From: Opitutus sp.
GTDB taxonomy: Bacteria > Verrucomicrobiota > Verrucomicrobiae > Opitutales > Opitutaceae
Assembly: GCA_009695065.1 (NCBI GenBank)
Contig: SIBR01000027.1
Location: 1 to 48,151 of the forward strand
DNA: 48,151 nucleotides
Direction: 5' to 3'
Under the pieces are notes generated by a model that saw nothing but the letters and a program-made list of their open reading frames with translations, was not told where the DNA came from and did not search any database. Position numbers and translations under genes: made by a program. Positions 18,683 to 27,810 of the stretch are shown piece after piece. Numbering within the stretch: the stretch's first letter is position 1; the number at the start of each line of letters is the position of its first letter.

Positions 18683-20761
18683 ATGCGCATGCTTTCACTT
18701 CCCCTGTTGCTGGCGGTTTTCCTTGTTTCCGGGCGCGCGGCCGCCCCGTACGATCTGGTGGTTTATGGCGGGACGTCCGGGGGCGTCATCGCCGCGATCC
18801 AGGCGGCCCGCATGGGCCGGACCTGCGTGTTGATCGAGCCCACGCATTTTCTCGGCGGACTGACCACGGGGGGACTGGGCGCGACGGACATTGGCAACAA
18901 GGCGGCCATCGGCGGCATCTCGCGCGAGTTCTATGGCCGCGTCTGGCAGCACTACAACCAACCGGGAAGCTGGCGGCAGGAAACGCGCGCCGACTACCTG
19001 AAGGCGCGCGCCGGCCGGAACGACCCGCAGGAAAAAACCATGTGGACGTTCGAGCCCCACGTGGCTTCGAAGATTTACGATGACATGCTGCGCGAGGTCG
19101 CGGACAAGGTCACGGTCATCAAGGGCGAGCGGCTCGATCTGGCGCGTGGGGTCGTGAAAGAGGGTGCCCGAATCAGGCGGATCGTCATGGAAAGCGGCCG
19201 CGCCTTCGAGGGTCGGATGTTCATCGACGCCACCTACGAGGGCGACCTGATGGCGAAGGCCGGCGTCAGCTACCATGTCGGCCGGGAGGCCAACCGGGTC
19301 TACGGCGAGACGATCAACGGCGTGCAGGCGGCGCATACCGTTTACCACCAGTTCACCAAGCAGGTGGACCCCTACATCAAACCCGGGGACCGCGCCAGCG
19401 GGTTGCTTCCCGGCATCAATCCCAACGGGCCGGGCGAGGAGTTCAGCGGCGATCGCAAGGTGCAGGCGTATAATTTCCGCATGTGCACCACCGACGTGCC
19501 GGCGAACCGGCGCGCGTGGGAAAAGCCCGCCAACTACGATCCGCAATGGTTCGAATTGCTCCTGCGCAATTTCGAGGCGGGCGATCACCGCGTGCCGTGG
19601 AATCCCGTGTGGATGCCGAACCGCAAGACGGACACGAACAACAATTTCGCGATCAGCACGGATTTCATCGGTATGAATTGGGACTATCCCGAGGCGGACT
19701 ACGCGACCCGCGCGCGGATCTGGCGGGCGCACGAGGACTGGCAGAAGGGCCTGATGTGGACGCTGGCCAATCACCCCCGCGTCCCCGAACGCGTGCGGGC
19801 CGAGTTTCAACGGCTCGGTCTCGCGCGCGACGAATTCACCGACAACGACAACTGGCCGCGCCAGCTTTATATCCGCGAGTCGCGCCGGATGATTGGTGAT
19901 TACGTGATGACGGAGAAGAACTGTACGCGCACCGAGATCGTGCCCGACAGTGTCGGCATGGGCGCCTACAACATGGATTCGCACAACATCCAGCGCTACG
20001 TAACGGCGGATGGCCATGTGCGCAACGAGGGCGACGTGCAGGTTCGCACGCGGCCCTACCCGGTGAGCTACCGCAGCATCCGCCCGAAGGCGCAGGAATG
20101 CACCAACCTGATCGTGCCGGTCTGCCTGAGTTCCTCGCACATTGCCTTTGGCAGCATCCGGATGGAGCCCGTGTTCATGGTGCTGGGCCAGAGCGCCGCG
20201 ACCGCCGCCGTCCTCGCGTTGGAGGAAGGCGTGGACGTCCAGCGCATCAGCGACGCGCGGCTACGCGAGCGGCTGGTGCGGGACGGCCAGGTGCTCGATT
20301 TCGAGAGCCTGCCCGTGGCGCCCCGCGTCGTCGTCCCCAAGGCGAAGCCCGGCGGCATCGTGGTCGACGATCTCGACGCCGAGCTCACCGGGTTCGACCC
20401 GATCAGCGGGGCGCACGCGACGAACGTAGAACAAGGTTACCGCCACGATGGTAATACCGGCAAAGGTCAGCAAAGGGCGCGCTTCGTGCCGGATCTGCCG
20501 CGGGCCGGCCGTTACCGCGTGCTCGTCGCCTACCCGTGGAATGCCAACCGCGCGCCTCGCGTGCCCGTCACGATCCGCCACGCCGACGGCGAGACGCAGG
20601 TGACGCTGAATCAGACGAAAATCCCCGCGGTGGAAGAACTGCTCGAGCCGGTCGGCGCCTTTCGTTTTGAAAAGGGCCGGAGCGGATACGTCGAAATTTC
20701 CAATGCGGGCACGGAGGGCTACGTGGTGGTCGATGCTGTGCAGTGGCTCGAGGAGCGTTGA
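18683..20761 (+). CDS. Exported FAD-dependent oxidoreductase with C-terminal golvesin/xanthan-lyase-like domain
   Basis: 692 residues. A short Sec signal (MRMLSLPLLLAVFLVSGRAA) precedes the dinucleotide-binding strand YDLVVYGGTSGGVIAAIQAA at about residue 23. LIEPTHFLGGLTTGGLGATD follows, as in the PF12831 FAD oxidoreductases. Near the C-terminus (about 560-690) is a separate beta domain with GYRHDGNTGKGQQ, GRYRVLVAYPWNANRA and GYVVVDAVQW, which resembles the golvesin/xanthan-lyase-associated carbohydrate-binding module. The enzyme probably oxidises a sugar or polysaccharide-linked substrate outside the cytoplasm. It starts 141 bases from the divergent peptidase-like gene. Confidence 0.85.
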   Translation: MRMLSLPLLLAVFLVSGRAAAPYDLVVYGGTSGGVIAAIQAARMGRTCVLIEPTHFLGGLTTGGLGATDIGNKAAIGGISREFYGRVWQHYNQPGSWRQETRADYLKARAGRNDPQEKTMWTFEPHVASKIYDDMLREVADKVTVIKGERLDLARGVVKEGARIRRIVMESGRAFEGRMFIDATYEGDLMAKAGVSYHVGREANRVYGETINGVQAAHTVYHQFTKQVDPYIKPGDRASGLLPGINPNGPGEEFSGDRKVQAYNFRMCTTDVPANRRAWEKPANYDPQWFELLLRNFEAGDHRVPWNPVWMPNRKTDTNNNFAISTDFIGMNWDYPEADYATRARIWRAHEDWQKGLMWTLANHPRVPERVRAEFQRLGLARDEFTDNDNWPRQLYIRESRRMIGDYVMTEKNCTRTEIVPDSVGMGAYNMDSHNIQRYVTADGHVRNEGDVQVRTRPYPVSYRSIRPKAQECTNLIVPVCLSSSHIAFGSIRMEPVFMVLGQSAATAAVLALEEGVDVQRISDARLRERLVRDGQVLDFESLPVAPRVVVPKAKPGGIVVDDLDAELTGFDPISGAHATNVEQGYRHDGNTGKGQQRARFVPDLPRAGRYRVLVAYPWNANRAPRVPVTIRHADGETQVTLNQTKIPAVEELLEPVGAFRFEKGRSGYVEISNAGTEGYVVVDAVQWLEER

Positions 20762-20868
20762 AGCGCGGCGACGCTGCCGGCCGGGTTTCCGTAGCGGCAG
20801 GATTCGCGGCGCCGGGTCCGCGGCCGTCCCGGTTTGACGCAGCCGGTGGCATTCCTAGCTTCCGCCGA

Positions 20869-22482
20869 ATGTCCTTCCGCTCGCTGGCGTTACCCCTCGC
20901 GGCCTTCGTTTTTTCTCCGGCCCATGGCTTTGGCGCGACCGACGTTTCGCCGGAGCAGGAGCGCGGGCGAGCCCTTTATGCCAACCACTGTGTGAATTGC
21001 CATCAATTCGGCGGCGAGGGCGTGCGGGGCGTTTATCCCCCGCTGGCGGGTTCCGATTTTCTGCTCGCCGACAAGGAGCGCAGCATCCGCATCGTTTTGC
21101 AGGGCACGGCCGGCCCGATTGTCGTCAACGGCGTGGACTACAACGGCGTCATGCCGGCCCCCGTGGGACTTGACGACCGGAAGGTGGCGGAGGTCCTCAC
21201 CTACGTCCGCGCTTCGTGGGGTAATCGCGGCGAACCCGTGGGAGTTGCCGAGGTGCAGGCGGTACGGGCGAAGCTCGCCACCGCGAATCTCCCGCAAACG
21301 GATCCCTACGCCCCGCTGCCGCGGCCGCCGGCCGGCTTCACCGTGCGCGAGGTCGTCAAGCTGCCCGCCCATGGTGTGCGCCTCGCCGCGATGCCGGGCG
21401 CGACGTGGATCATGGTCCTGAACAACGGGGGCGACGTCTACCGGCTCGAGCCGGCGACGGGCGATCTCGTGCGCATCCTGCCCGTGCAGGACTACACGGA
21501 CGTGGCCGCCGGCAAACTCGAGGTGCTCGGCATGACGATCGATTCGCGTCGCCGCCTCTACATCGTCGCGAACCAGCGCGTTGCAACCAAGCCGACGCAG
21601 ACCAATCGCGTCGTCATCTATCGGTCCGCACCGCTCGATACCCGGGGCGTGCCCACCGGGGTGAAACCGTGGCTGCGCACCGATTATCCGTGGGGCGTCG
21701 GTCCTTATAACCACGGCGTTGGTCACATTGCCGAGGGCCCGGATGGGATGCTTTACGTGAACAGCGGCTCGCGGACGGATGGCGGCGAGACGGGCACCGA
21801 TCCCACGCTCTGGACAGGTGGCGAGACCGAGATCACGGCGGCGATCTGGCGGGTCGATCCGCGTCAGGAGTCGCCGACGATCGAGGTGTTCGCGCGGGGC
21901 ATCCGCAATGCGTGGAGCTTCGCGTGGAACGATCGCGGCGAACTTTTCAGCGCGAGCAACGGCCCGGACGCGGATTTTCCCGAGGAGCTGGACCACGTCG
22001 AATTCGGCCGGCACTACGGTTTCCCATATCAATTCGCCGACAGCGAGGCGAAGGCCTATCCCCACACGCCCACGCCGCCGCCCGGAGTAAAGTTCACCCC
22101 GGCCGTGCGTAATTTCGGCCCGGCCGCCGGCGGCTCGGCGGAGAAACCGATCGCGTCGTTTCACCCGCACTCGTCCCCGGCCGGCATGGTGTTCTGCGGA
22201 CCGGAATGGCCGGCGGCGCTGCGCGGCAAGTTCATTCTCGGGCGCTTCGGTAATTTTTTGCACGACCACAACGTTGGCTTCGACCTGCTCGCGGTGGATC
22301 TTCAGCGCAACGCCACGGGCGTTTACGAGGCCCGCATGGAGACCTTTCTCGCGCCGGTGGCCCGTCCCCTCGACCTGCTCCAGGTGAGCCGGAAACTCTA
22401 CATCTTGGAATACACCCGGCCGACGGACAAAACGTCGGGCCGCCCGATGAATCCCGGGCGGATTCTCGAATTGAGCTGGTAG
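20869..22482 (+). CDS. Exported cytochrome c / PQQ-type sugar dehydrogenase-like propeller fusion
   Basis: 537 residues. After a signal peptide (to about GFGA) there is a class I cytochrome c domain: haem-binding C41-V-N-C44-H45 and a likely axial Met95 in NGVMPAP. From about residue 145 the protein is a six-bladed propeller like soluble glucose/sorbosone dehydrogenases, with GHIAEGPDGMLYVNSGS, ARGIRNAWSFAWNDRGE and ASNGPDADFPEELDHV. The fusion suggests direct electron transfer from an oxidised sugar to the haem. ATG 20869 gives the signal peptide; the upstream 42 codons in frame do not look coding. It probably works with the neighbouring FAD oxidoreductase and lactonase. Confidence 0.87.
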   Translation: MSFRSLALPLAAFVFSPAHGFGATDVSPEQERGRALYANHCVNCHQFGGEGVRGVYPPLAGSDFLLADKERSIRIVLQGTAGPIVVNGVDYNGVMPAPVGLDDRKVAEVLTYVRASWGNRGEPVGVAEVQAVRAKLATANLPQTDPYAPLPRPPAGFTVREVVKLPAHGVRLAAMPGATWIMVLNNGGDVYRLEPATGDLVRILPVQDYTDVAAGKLEVLGMTIDSRRRLYIVANQRVATKPTQTNRVVIYRSAPLDTRGVPTGVKPWLRTDYPWGVGPYNHGVGHIAEGPDGMLYVNSGSRTDGGETGTDPTLWTGGETEITAAIWRVDPRQESPTIEVFARGIRNAWSFAWNDRGELFSASNGPDADFPEELDHVEFGRHYGFPYQFADSEAKAYPHTPTPPPGVKFTPAVRNFGPAAGGSAEKPIASFHPHSSPAGMVFCGPEWPAALRGKFILGRFGNFLHDHNVGFDLLAVDLQRNATGVYEARMETFLAPVARPLDLLQVSRKLYILEYTRPTDKTSGRPMNPGRILELSW

Positions 22483-22581
22483 TTCCTTCATCCGGCGGTC
22501 GCCGGGCGGGGCGGAGGCAAAAAGCGGGAGCGATTGCAGTGCCTGCTTGAGGTTGCTTCGCATCCGGGGTTGCATGCGCGG

Positions 22582-23757
22582 ATGAACAATCCCCTCGCCG
22601 TTGCGCGCGTGTTCGCCCTAGGACTTGCCCTTCTTTCTCCCTTTTTCGCCATGGAAACCAAGGCTGCGGCCCCCAAGGAATACTTCGTTTACTTCGGCAC
22701 CTATACCGGCCCGAAGAGCAAGGGCATCTATCGCGCCCGCCTCGATGTTGCCTCCGGCCGGCTTTCGCCCGCCGAGGTCGCGGTCGAGGCGGATACGCCG
22801 GCCTTTCTCGCGGTGCACCCGAACGGAAAATTCCTCTACGCGATCGACGAGAGCGCCGATCCGGTCCGCAAGCCCGGCCGCGGCATCAGTGCGTACAGCC
22901 TCGATCCGGCCACGGGTAATCTGAAACTCCTCAACCACGAGACGTCGGGTGGGGCGGGGCCCTGCCACCTCGCCATCGAGACCGGCGGCCGGAGCGTGGT
23001 GGTCGCCAACTACACGGGCGGCAGCGTGGCTTCGTTCCCCCTGCTGGCCGACGGGCGCGTCGGGCCCATGCGTTCCTTTTTGCCGCACACCGGTTCGAGC
23101 GTGAATCCCGCCCGCCAGAAGGCGCCGCATGCGCATGGCTTCGCCCTCGCGCCGGACGACCGCTTCGCTTTTGCCGCCGACCTGGGCATCGACAAGGTGG
23201 TGGCCTACCGGCTCGACGCGGCCACCGCCACGCTCACCCCGGCGCCGGTTCCCTTCGCGACCGTGCCCCCGGGCTCCGGTCCGCGGCATCTTGCGTTTCA
23301 CCCGTCGGGCAAGTTTGTCTACGTGATCAACGAGATGCTCTGCACGATGTCGGTCTTCCGCTACGATGCGGCACGCGGTGAATTGAGCAGCGTCGAGACG
23401 GTATCGACGCTGCCCCCGGGCGTGGCGGTGGAGCGCGAGTACAGCACGGCCGAGGTGATCCCGCACCCCAACGGAAAATTCCTTTTCGGGTCCAACCGCG
23501 GGCACAACACGATCGCGGTGTTTGCCGTGGATGCCGGTACCGGAAAGCTCTCGCTCGTGGAGAACCAGCCGACGCTTGGCAAGACGCCGCGGCACTTCGG
23601 CGTGGATCCGACCGGCACGTGGCTGCTGGCCGAGAATCAGGACTCCGACACGGTGGCCGTGTTTCGCATCGACGGTCGGACCGGTCACCTCACCGCCACC
23701 GGCAAACCCCTGGCGGTACCTTCGCCCGTCTCCGCGGTGTTTGTCGCCGCGAAGTAA
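22582..23757 (+). CDS. Exported lactonase (6-phosphogluconolactonase/YbhE-type seven-bladed propeller)
   Basis: 391 residues. Residues 1-30 form a signal peptide (FALGLALLSPFFAMETKAAA). The remainder is a lactonase beta-propeller (PF10282) with FVYFGTYTG at the start and repeated blade motifs: AVHPNGKFLYAIDE, AFHPSGKFVYVINE and PHPNGKFLFGSNRG. Family members hydrolyse gluconolactone-type rings. Export means it cannot be the pentose-phosphate pathway enzyme; a periplasmic aldonolactone, as would be produced by the dehydrogenase encoded 99 bases upstream, is the natural substrate. ATG 22582 preferred over an in-frame ATG 48 bases earlier because it places the signal peptide correctly. Confidence 0.9.
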   Translation: MNNPLAVARVFALGLALLSPFFAMETKAAAPKEYFVYFGTYTGPKSKGIYRARLDVASGRLSPAEVAVEADTPAFLAVHPNGKFLYAIDESADPVRKPGRGISAYSLDPATGNLKLLNHETSGGAGPCHLAIETGGRSVVVANYTGGSVASFPLLADGRVGPMRSFLPHTGSSVNPARQKAPHAHGFALAPDDRFAFAADLGIDKVVAYRLDAATATLTPAPVPFATVPPGSGPRHLAFHPSGKFVYVINEMLCTMSVFRYDAARGELSSVETVSTLPPGVAVEREYSTAEVIPHPNGKFLFGSNRGHNTIAVFAVDAGTGKLSLVENQPTLGKTPRHFGVDPTGTWLLAENQDSDTVAVFRIDGRTGHLTATGKPLAVPSPVSAVFVAAK

Positions 23758-23804
23758 CGCTGCCGTCGTTTCAATCTGAAACATCCGCAGAGGAACTTAC
23801 GATC

Positions 23805-24404
23805 ATGCGCATGCTCGTCGTCGGTGCCACGGGCACCATCGGTCAGGCCGTCGTGCAACTGCTGGGCCAACGGCACGATGTCGTCGCGGCGAGCCGGCAG
23901 GCGGCCGCCATCAAGGTCGATATGTCGCAGCCGGATTCGATCCGGGCCCTGTTTCACGCGGTGGGCCAGGTCGATGCCATCGTGAGCGTGGCCGGTGCCG
24001 CAAAATTTGCGCTGCTCGCGAATCTGAGCGATGCGGACTTTCAATTCTGCCTGGAAAACAAACTGATGGGGCAGGTGAACCTGGTCCGCCTCGGTCTGGC
24101 GCACGTGCGCGAAGGCGGCTCGATCACGCTCACCAGCGGGGTGCTGGCGCATTCGCCGATGCCGGGGAGTGCGGCGATCAGCCTGGTCAATGCGGGGCTG
24201 GAGGGGTTTGCGCGAGCGGCCGCGATCGAGGCGCCGCGTGGCATTCGCGTGAACGTGGTCAGCCCCCCGTGGGTGACCGAGACGCTGATAAAATTCAAAA
24301 TGGACCCGGCGCCCGGCAAGCCGGCGGGCGCCGTGGCCGAGTTGTATGCTCACAGCGTCGAAGGCGGCGCCACCGGCAAAATCTTCGAGTTGCCGCGGAT
24401 CTAA
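23805..24404 (+). CDS. Short-chain dehydrogenase-like protein lacking the YxxxK pair
   Basis: 199 residues. The Rossmann start is MLVVGATGTIGQAVVQLLG. The protein resembles a compact SDR group (PRK07578-like) with GSITLTSGVLAH and GIRVNVVSPPWVTETL. The catalytic Tyr-x-x-x-Lys is absent: the aligned segment is PGSAAISLVNAGLEGF, with Ile and Asn in those places. It may bind NAD(P) but use another mechanism. One of few genes here with a Shine-Dalgarno-like GAGGAA about 11 bases before ATG 23805. It follows the lactonase by 47 bases. Confidence 0.87.
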   Translation: MRMLVVGATGTIGQAVVQLLGQRHDVVAASRQAAAIKVDMSQPDSIRALFHAVGQVDAIVSVAGAAKFALLANLSDADFQFCLENKLMGQVNLVRLGLAHVREGGSITLTSGVLAHSPMPGSAAISLVNAGLEGFARAAAIEAPRGIRVNVVSPPWVTETLIKFKMDPAPGKPAGAVAELYAHSVEGGATGKIFELPRI

Positions 24405-24476
24405 AGACTCGGAAGGCGCGCGCTGGGCGTTTCCGGGCGGCTTGCCTTTGAAAATTCGATCGACGAAAAATCCGGG

Positions 24477-26054
24477 GTGAAATTACCCCGTGAAAGTGTC
24501 CGGCTTCGATTGTGCCCGGACGTCAGGACTCCTGATGCCGTTTCGTCCCGCAGGCTCGTTGCCCGGCTCCGGTCGTGGTACGGCCTCGGTGGGTTGCTCC
24601 TCGTGTCACTGACGACGCCGCGCCTTTCGGCGGCGATCAATATCGGTTGGGCCGAGCAGGATATCACGCCGAAGCAGCCCGTCCTGATCGCTGGGCAGTT
24701 TCACGCGCGGGTCTCCGAGGGCATCCTGGATCCCATCACGGCCACGGTACTCGTGCTCGAGTCCGGCGGGGAGCAGGTCACGTGGGTGAGTTGCGACCTG
24801 GTCGGCATCGCCAACGCCCTCCGGGACGGAGTGCGGGCCCGGCTGGCGGGGCATCCCGGGTTGAATCCCAACAAGGTCATTCTTCACGCCACACATTCGC
24901 ACACCGGCCCCGACCTGCGTCCGGACGCGGAGATTCCCGGACTGCCGCTCAAGGTGATGCCGACCGCGGAGCTGGTGACGTTCACCGCCGACTTGATTGC
25001 GCAGGCGGTGATTCGGGCCTGGGATTCGCGGGCCCCGGGTGGCATCAGTTTTGGACTGGGCCACGCCGTGGTCGGTCGCAACCGGCGCTCGGTCGACGAC
25101 AAGGGCACCAGCACGATGTATGCAGACGTGGGCCGGGAGGGTTTCAGTCACATCGAGGGCTTTGAGGATCATGATCTGAATCTGCTCGCGACCTACGACC
25201 AGCAGGGGGCGCTCACCGGCCTCGTCGCCAACCTGGCGTGCCCGGCGCAGGTGACCGAATCGCTCTTCTCCCTGAGCGCCGATTTCTGGCACGACACGCG
25301 GGTGGAACTGCGGCGCCGGCTGGGTGCGAAGCTGTTTGTGGCGGCGCAATGCAGCACCGCGGGAGACATCGCGCCGCACTTCGACTACAAGAGCAGTTAC
25401 AATGCGAAGCCGGCCCTGCGCATGCTCAAGCTCAAGCAAAGGACCGTGCGCCAGGAGATCGCGCACCGGCTGGCAAATGCCACCGAGGAGGTCCTGCCGC
25501 TGATCGCGCCGACGATCGAGACGAACCCGGTCCTCCGGCATCGCGTCGAGACCCTTGCGCTGCCTTTGAACCGGCTGACCGAGAGCGACGTCGCCGAGGC
25601 GGAGAAGGAACGGCAGATCTGGGGCAACCGTTACGAAACGGAGAAGGCGAAACTCGCCGCGGCACCGCCGCCGACCGCCGGCCGGTGGTATGTGGCGATC
25701 ACCGGCGCCTACGGCCGGATGCGCTGGAACGAACAGGTGCGGGAACGCTTCGAGCGGCAAAAAACCCAGCCCACCCGCGCCGAGGAAATCCATGTGGTGC
25801 GTCTGGGGGACGTCGCGTTTGCGACCAATCCGTTCGAGTACTATCTCGACTACGGGATTCAGATCAAAGCGAAGAGCCCCGCCACGCAGACGTTTCTGGT
25901 GCAACTCGCCGGATCGGGCTCCTACGTGTCGAGTCCACGTGCGATTGCGGGCGGCGGGTATGGCTCGCAGCCCCAGTCGAACCCCGTCGGCGCCGAAGGT
26001 GGCGGGATGTTGCGGAAAAAGACCTCCGAATTCATTGCCGAGCTTTGGAGGTGA
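24477..26054 (+). CDS. Exported neutral/alkaline ceramidase-like protein (paralogue 1)
   Basis: 525 residues as called. A GTG start at 24477 is needed to include an uncleaved-looking basic stretch before the hydrophobic signal LGGLLLVSLTTPRLSA; a start nearer the signal cannot be excluded. The mature part begins IGWAEQDITPKQPVLIAG and has the zinc-site motif HATHSHTGPD, the first signature of the PF04734 N-terminal ceramidase-like domain, then CSTAGDIAP, where true ceramidases carry the catalytic Ser loop. The substrate in this phylum is unknown and is often guessed as lipid or sugar amide. Two more paralogues are in the window. Confidence 0.83.
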   Translation: MKLPRESVRLRLCPDVRTPDAVSSRRLVARLRSWYGLGGLLLVSLTTPRLSAAINIGWAEQDITPKQPVLIAGQFHARVSEGILDPITATVLVLESGGEQVTWVSCDLVGIANALRDGVRARLAGHPGLNPNKVILHATHSHTGPDLRPDAEIPGLPLKVMPTAELVTFTADLIAQAVIRAWDSRAPGGISFGLGHAVVGRNRRSVDDKGTSTMYADVGREGFSHIEGFEDHDLNLLATYDQQGALTGLVANLACPAQVTESLFSLSADFWHDTRVELRRRLGAKLFVAAQCSTAGDIAPHFDYKSSYNAKPALRMLKLKQRTVRQEIAHRLANATEEVLPLIAPTIETNPVLRHRVETLALPLNRLTESDVAEAEKERQIWGNRYETEKAKLAAAPPPTAGRWYVAITGAYGRMRWNEQVRERFERQKTQPTRAEEIHVVRLGDVAFATNPFEYYLDYGIQIKAKSPATQTFLVQLAGSGSYVSSPRAIAGGGYGSQPQSNPVGAEGGGMLRKKTSEFIAELWR

Positions 26055-26173
26055 GGTCCTTCACTGGCGCCGAGTCCGCGATGATGTCCGCCGCGCCACG
26101 AGAAGTGGATTGTGATTTTTGAGTTATCGCTTCAACCCGTACCTTCGTTGCCCTTCGAAACCCCGGACATCCC

Positions 26174-27064
26174 ATGACCTCTTGTTCCCATATTGCTTTC
26201 GCCTCTCGCTCCGGTTCTGGCCGGGGAATCTTTTTTGCGCTGGCGCTCGTGGCCGTTGGCAGCGTCCGCGGTGCCGACTACAGCACCCCCGCAATCGCGC
26301 CGACGAAGCCCATCATCCTTTACGATGGCAAGACGGTCGCCGACCTTTCGCAATTCTACACCTGGCTGGGTCCGCTGGGTTACACGGATCCCAACCGGGT
26401 CTTCACGGTGGTGGATGCGCTCGACGGTGCGCCGGCCATCCGGGTGAGCGGGCAGGACTACGGCGGGATCGTCACCCGCCAGAACTATCGCGATTACCGG
26501 ATGGTGCTGGAATATCGCTGGGGCGCGGCGACTTGGGGTGACCGCAAGAGCCGCGCCCGCAACAGCGGCATTCTGCTCCACTGCCAGGGCGAGGACGGCA
26601 GCTACCGGCCGGACTTCAAGGGGCCGTGGCTCCTTTCGGTGGAATACGAGATTCTTGAGGGCCGCACCGGAGACATAATCCTAGTGGGTGGCGCCAAGCG
26701 CGGCAGCAAGGATAAGATCCTGCCGACGCTGACCATGCGTGCCCAACCGGGGGACTTTTATTGGGATCCCAAGGGGACGCCCCGCGAATTCGTTTCCGGC
26801 AAGGGCCACCTGCATTGGTACGGCCGGGACCGCGCGTGGAAGGACGAACTCGGGTTTCGCGGGCCGCAGGATGTCGAGCGGCCGGTGGGCCAATGGAACC
26901 GGGCGGAGATCGTCGCCAAGGGCGGCGATCTGGTTTACTTCCTGAACGGGACCAAAATCCTGGAGGCGACCAACGGTTCGCTGACGCACGGCCGCCTGCT
27001 TTTCCAATCGGAAGGCGCCGAGATTTTCTTCCGGCGCATCGAACTGCATCCGTTGGACCGTTAG
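26174..27064 (+). CDS. Exported DUF1080 protein (3-keto-disaccharide hydrolase family), second copy
   Basis: 296 residues with a signal peptide ending near SVRGA. The jelly-roll core opens KPIILYDGKTVADLSQFY and continues with VTRQNYRDYRMVLEYRWG, NSGILLHCQGEDG and GQWNRAEIVAKGGDLVYFLNG, all typical of PF06439. It is longer than the copy at 14913 and closer to those lacking a hydrolase partner oxidoreductase next door. Possible action on a 3-keto-glycoside. Its TAG stop overlaps the TAA stop of the convergent idi gene, both contained in TTAG at 27061-27064. Start context: CGGACATCCC-ATG. Confidence 0.9.
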   Translation: MTSCSHIAFASRSGSGRGIFFALALVAVGSVRGADYSTPAIAPTKPIILYDGKTVADLSQFYTWLGPLGYTDPNRVFTVVDALDGAPAIRVSGQDYGGIVTRQNYRDYRMVLEYRWGAATWGDRKSRARNSGILLHCQGEDGSYRPDFKGPWLLSVEYEILEGRTGDIILVGGAKRGSKDKILPTLTMRAQPGDFYWDPKGTPREFVSGKGHLHWYGRDRAWKDELGFRGPQDVERPVGQWNRAEIVAKGGDLVYFLNGTKILEATNGSLTHGRLLFQSEGAEIFFRRIELHPLDR

Positions 27065-27606
27065 GCCGCGTCGCGCGTCGCCGCTTTTACGCCGCGCCGC
27101 AACGCGCGAGAGTGGCGGAGCACGTAGAAGCTGAGCCAAAAGGAATACTTTTCCGGATGGGCGAGGATGGCTTGGCGGAGTTCCGGCAGGCTGACGAACG
27201 CTGTGCCGGAGATCTCCTGAGGGTGAGGCCTCATTCGTTTCGGTGCGGCCCCGAAGTAGAGGTAGACGATTTCGTTTTCCCGGAGCCCGTTCCCGCAGGC
27301 GGTCGAGTAGTGGGTGCGGAATCCAAAGGTGAGATCGGAGGTCGCGCCCAGTTCCTCGCCCAGCCGCCGGCGGGCGGCCCGCAGGGTGCGTTCGCCGGGG
27401 CGGGGATGTCCGCAACAGGCGTTCGACCAGAGGCCGCCGGAATGATATTTTTTCGGGTGGCGACGCTGGAGCAGGATCCGGCCGCGCTCGTCGACGAGAA
27501 AAATGGAAAAAGCCCGGTGCAGAAGCCCCGCCTCGTGGACGGCCTGTTTTTCGGCGACGCCGATCGCCCGGTTCCGGCGATTTACGAGGATGAGATTCTC
27601 AGGCAT
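27061..27606 (-). CDS. idi: Isopentenyl-diphosphate delta-isomerase, type 1
   Basis: 181 residues, Nudix fold, cytoplasmic. It interconverts isopentenyl and dimethylallyl diphosphate. Catalytic Cys65 lies in SNACCGHP and Glu112 in RENEIVYLYFG, matching Cys67 and Glu116 of E. coli Idi; the Nudix-like helix has RRRLGEELG. The gene stands alone among sugar-metabolism genes. It could raise prenyl-diphosphate supply for the UbiA-type EboC, but nothing links them beyond being in one window. The gene ends in the same four bases as the upstream DUF1080 gene. Confidence 0.94.
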   Translation of the reverse strand: MPENLILVNRRNRAIGVAEKQAVHEAGLLHRAFSIFLVDERGRILLQRRHPKKYHSGGLWSNACCGHPRPGERTLRAARRRLGEELGATSDLTFGFRTHYSTACGNGLRENEIVYLYFGAAPKRMRPHPQEISGTAFVSLPELRQAILAHPEKYSFWLSFYVLRHSRALRRGVKAATRDAA

Positions 27607-27810
27607 GCGTTTTCGCGGGTGGGTTTGGACGAGTCGAGAACTTGAACCCTACGTTTTGGGGCCCGAGGGTCGAGCAAACGTAAGCATTCGCTCGTTCGAG
27701 CCGGAGCGAATCGGGCACGGTGGAAGCGGTTGATTGCCTCGTTCCGGCCAGACGCTTTGACTGTTTCCGCGGCGGGTGACTCACGGACGATTGAGCCCGC
27801 AGCCATCCCC

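Noticed and set aside
22582..23757. Pentose-phosphate pathway 6-phosphogluconolactonase
   Set aside because: A signal peptide and a sugar dehydrogenase neighbour imply an extracytoplasmic lactone.
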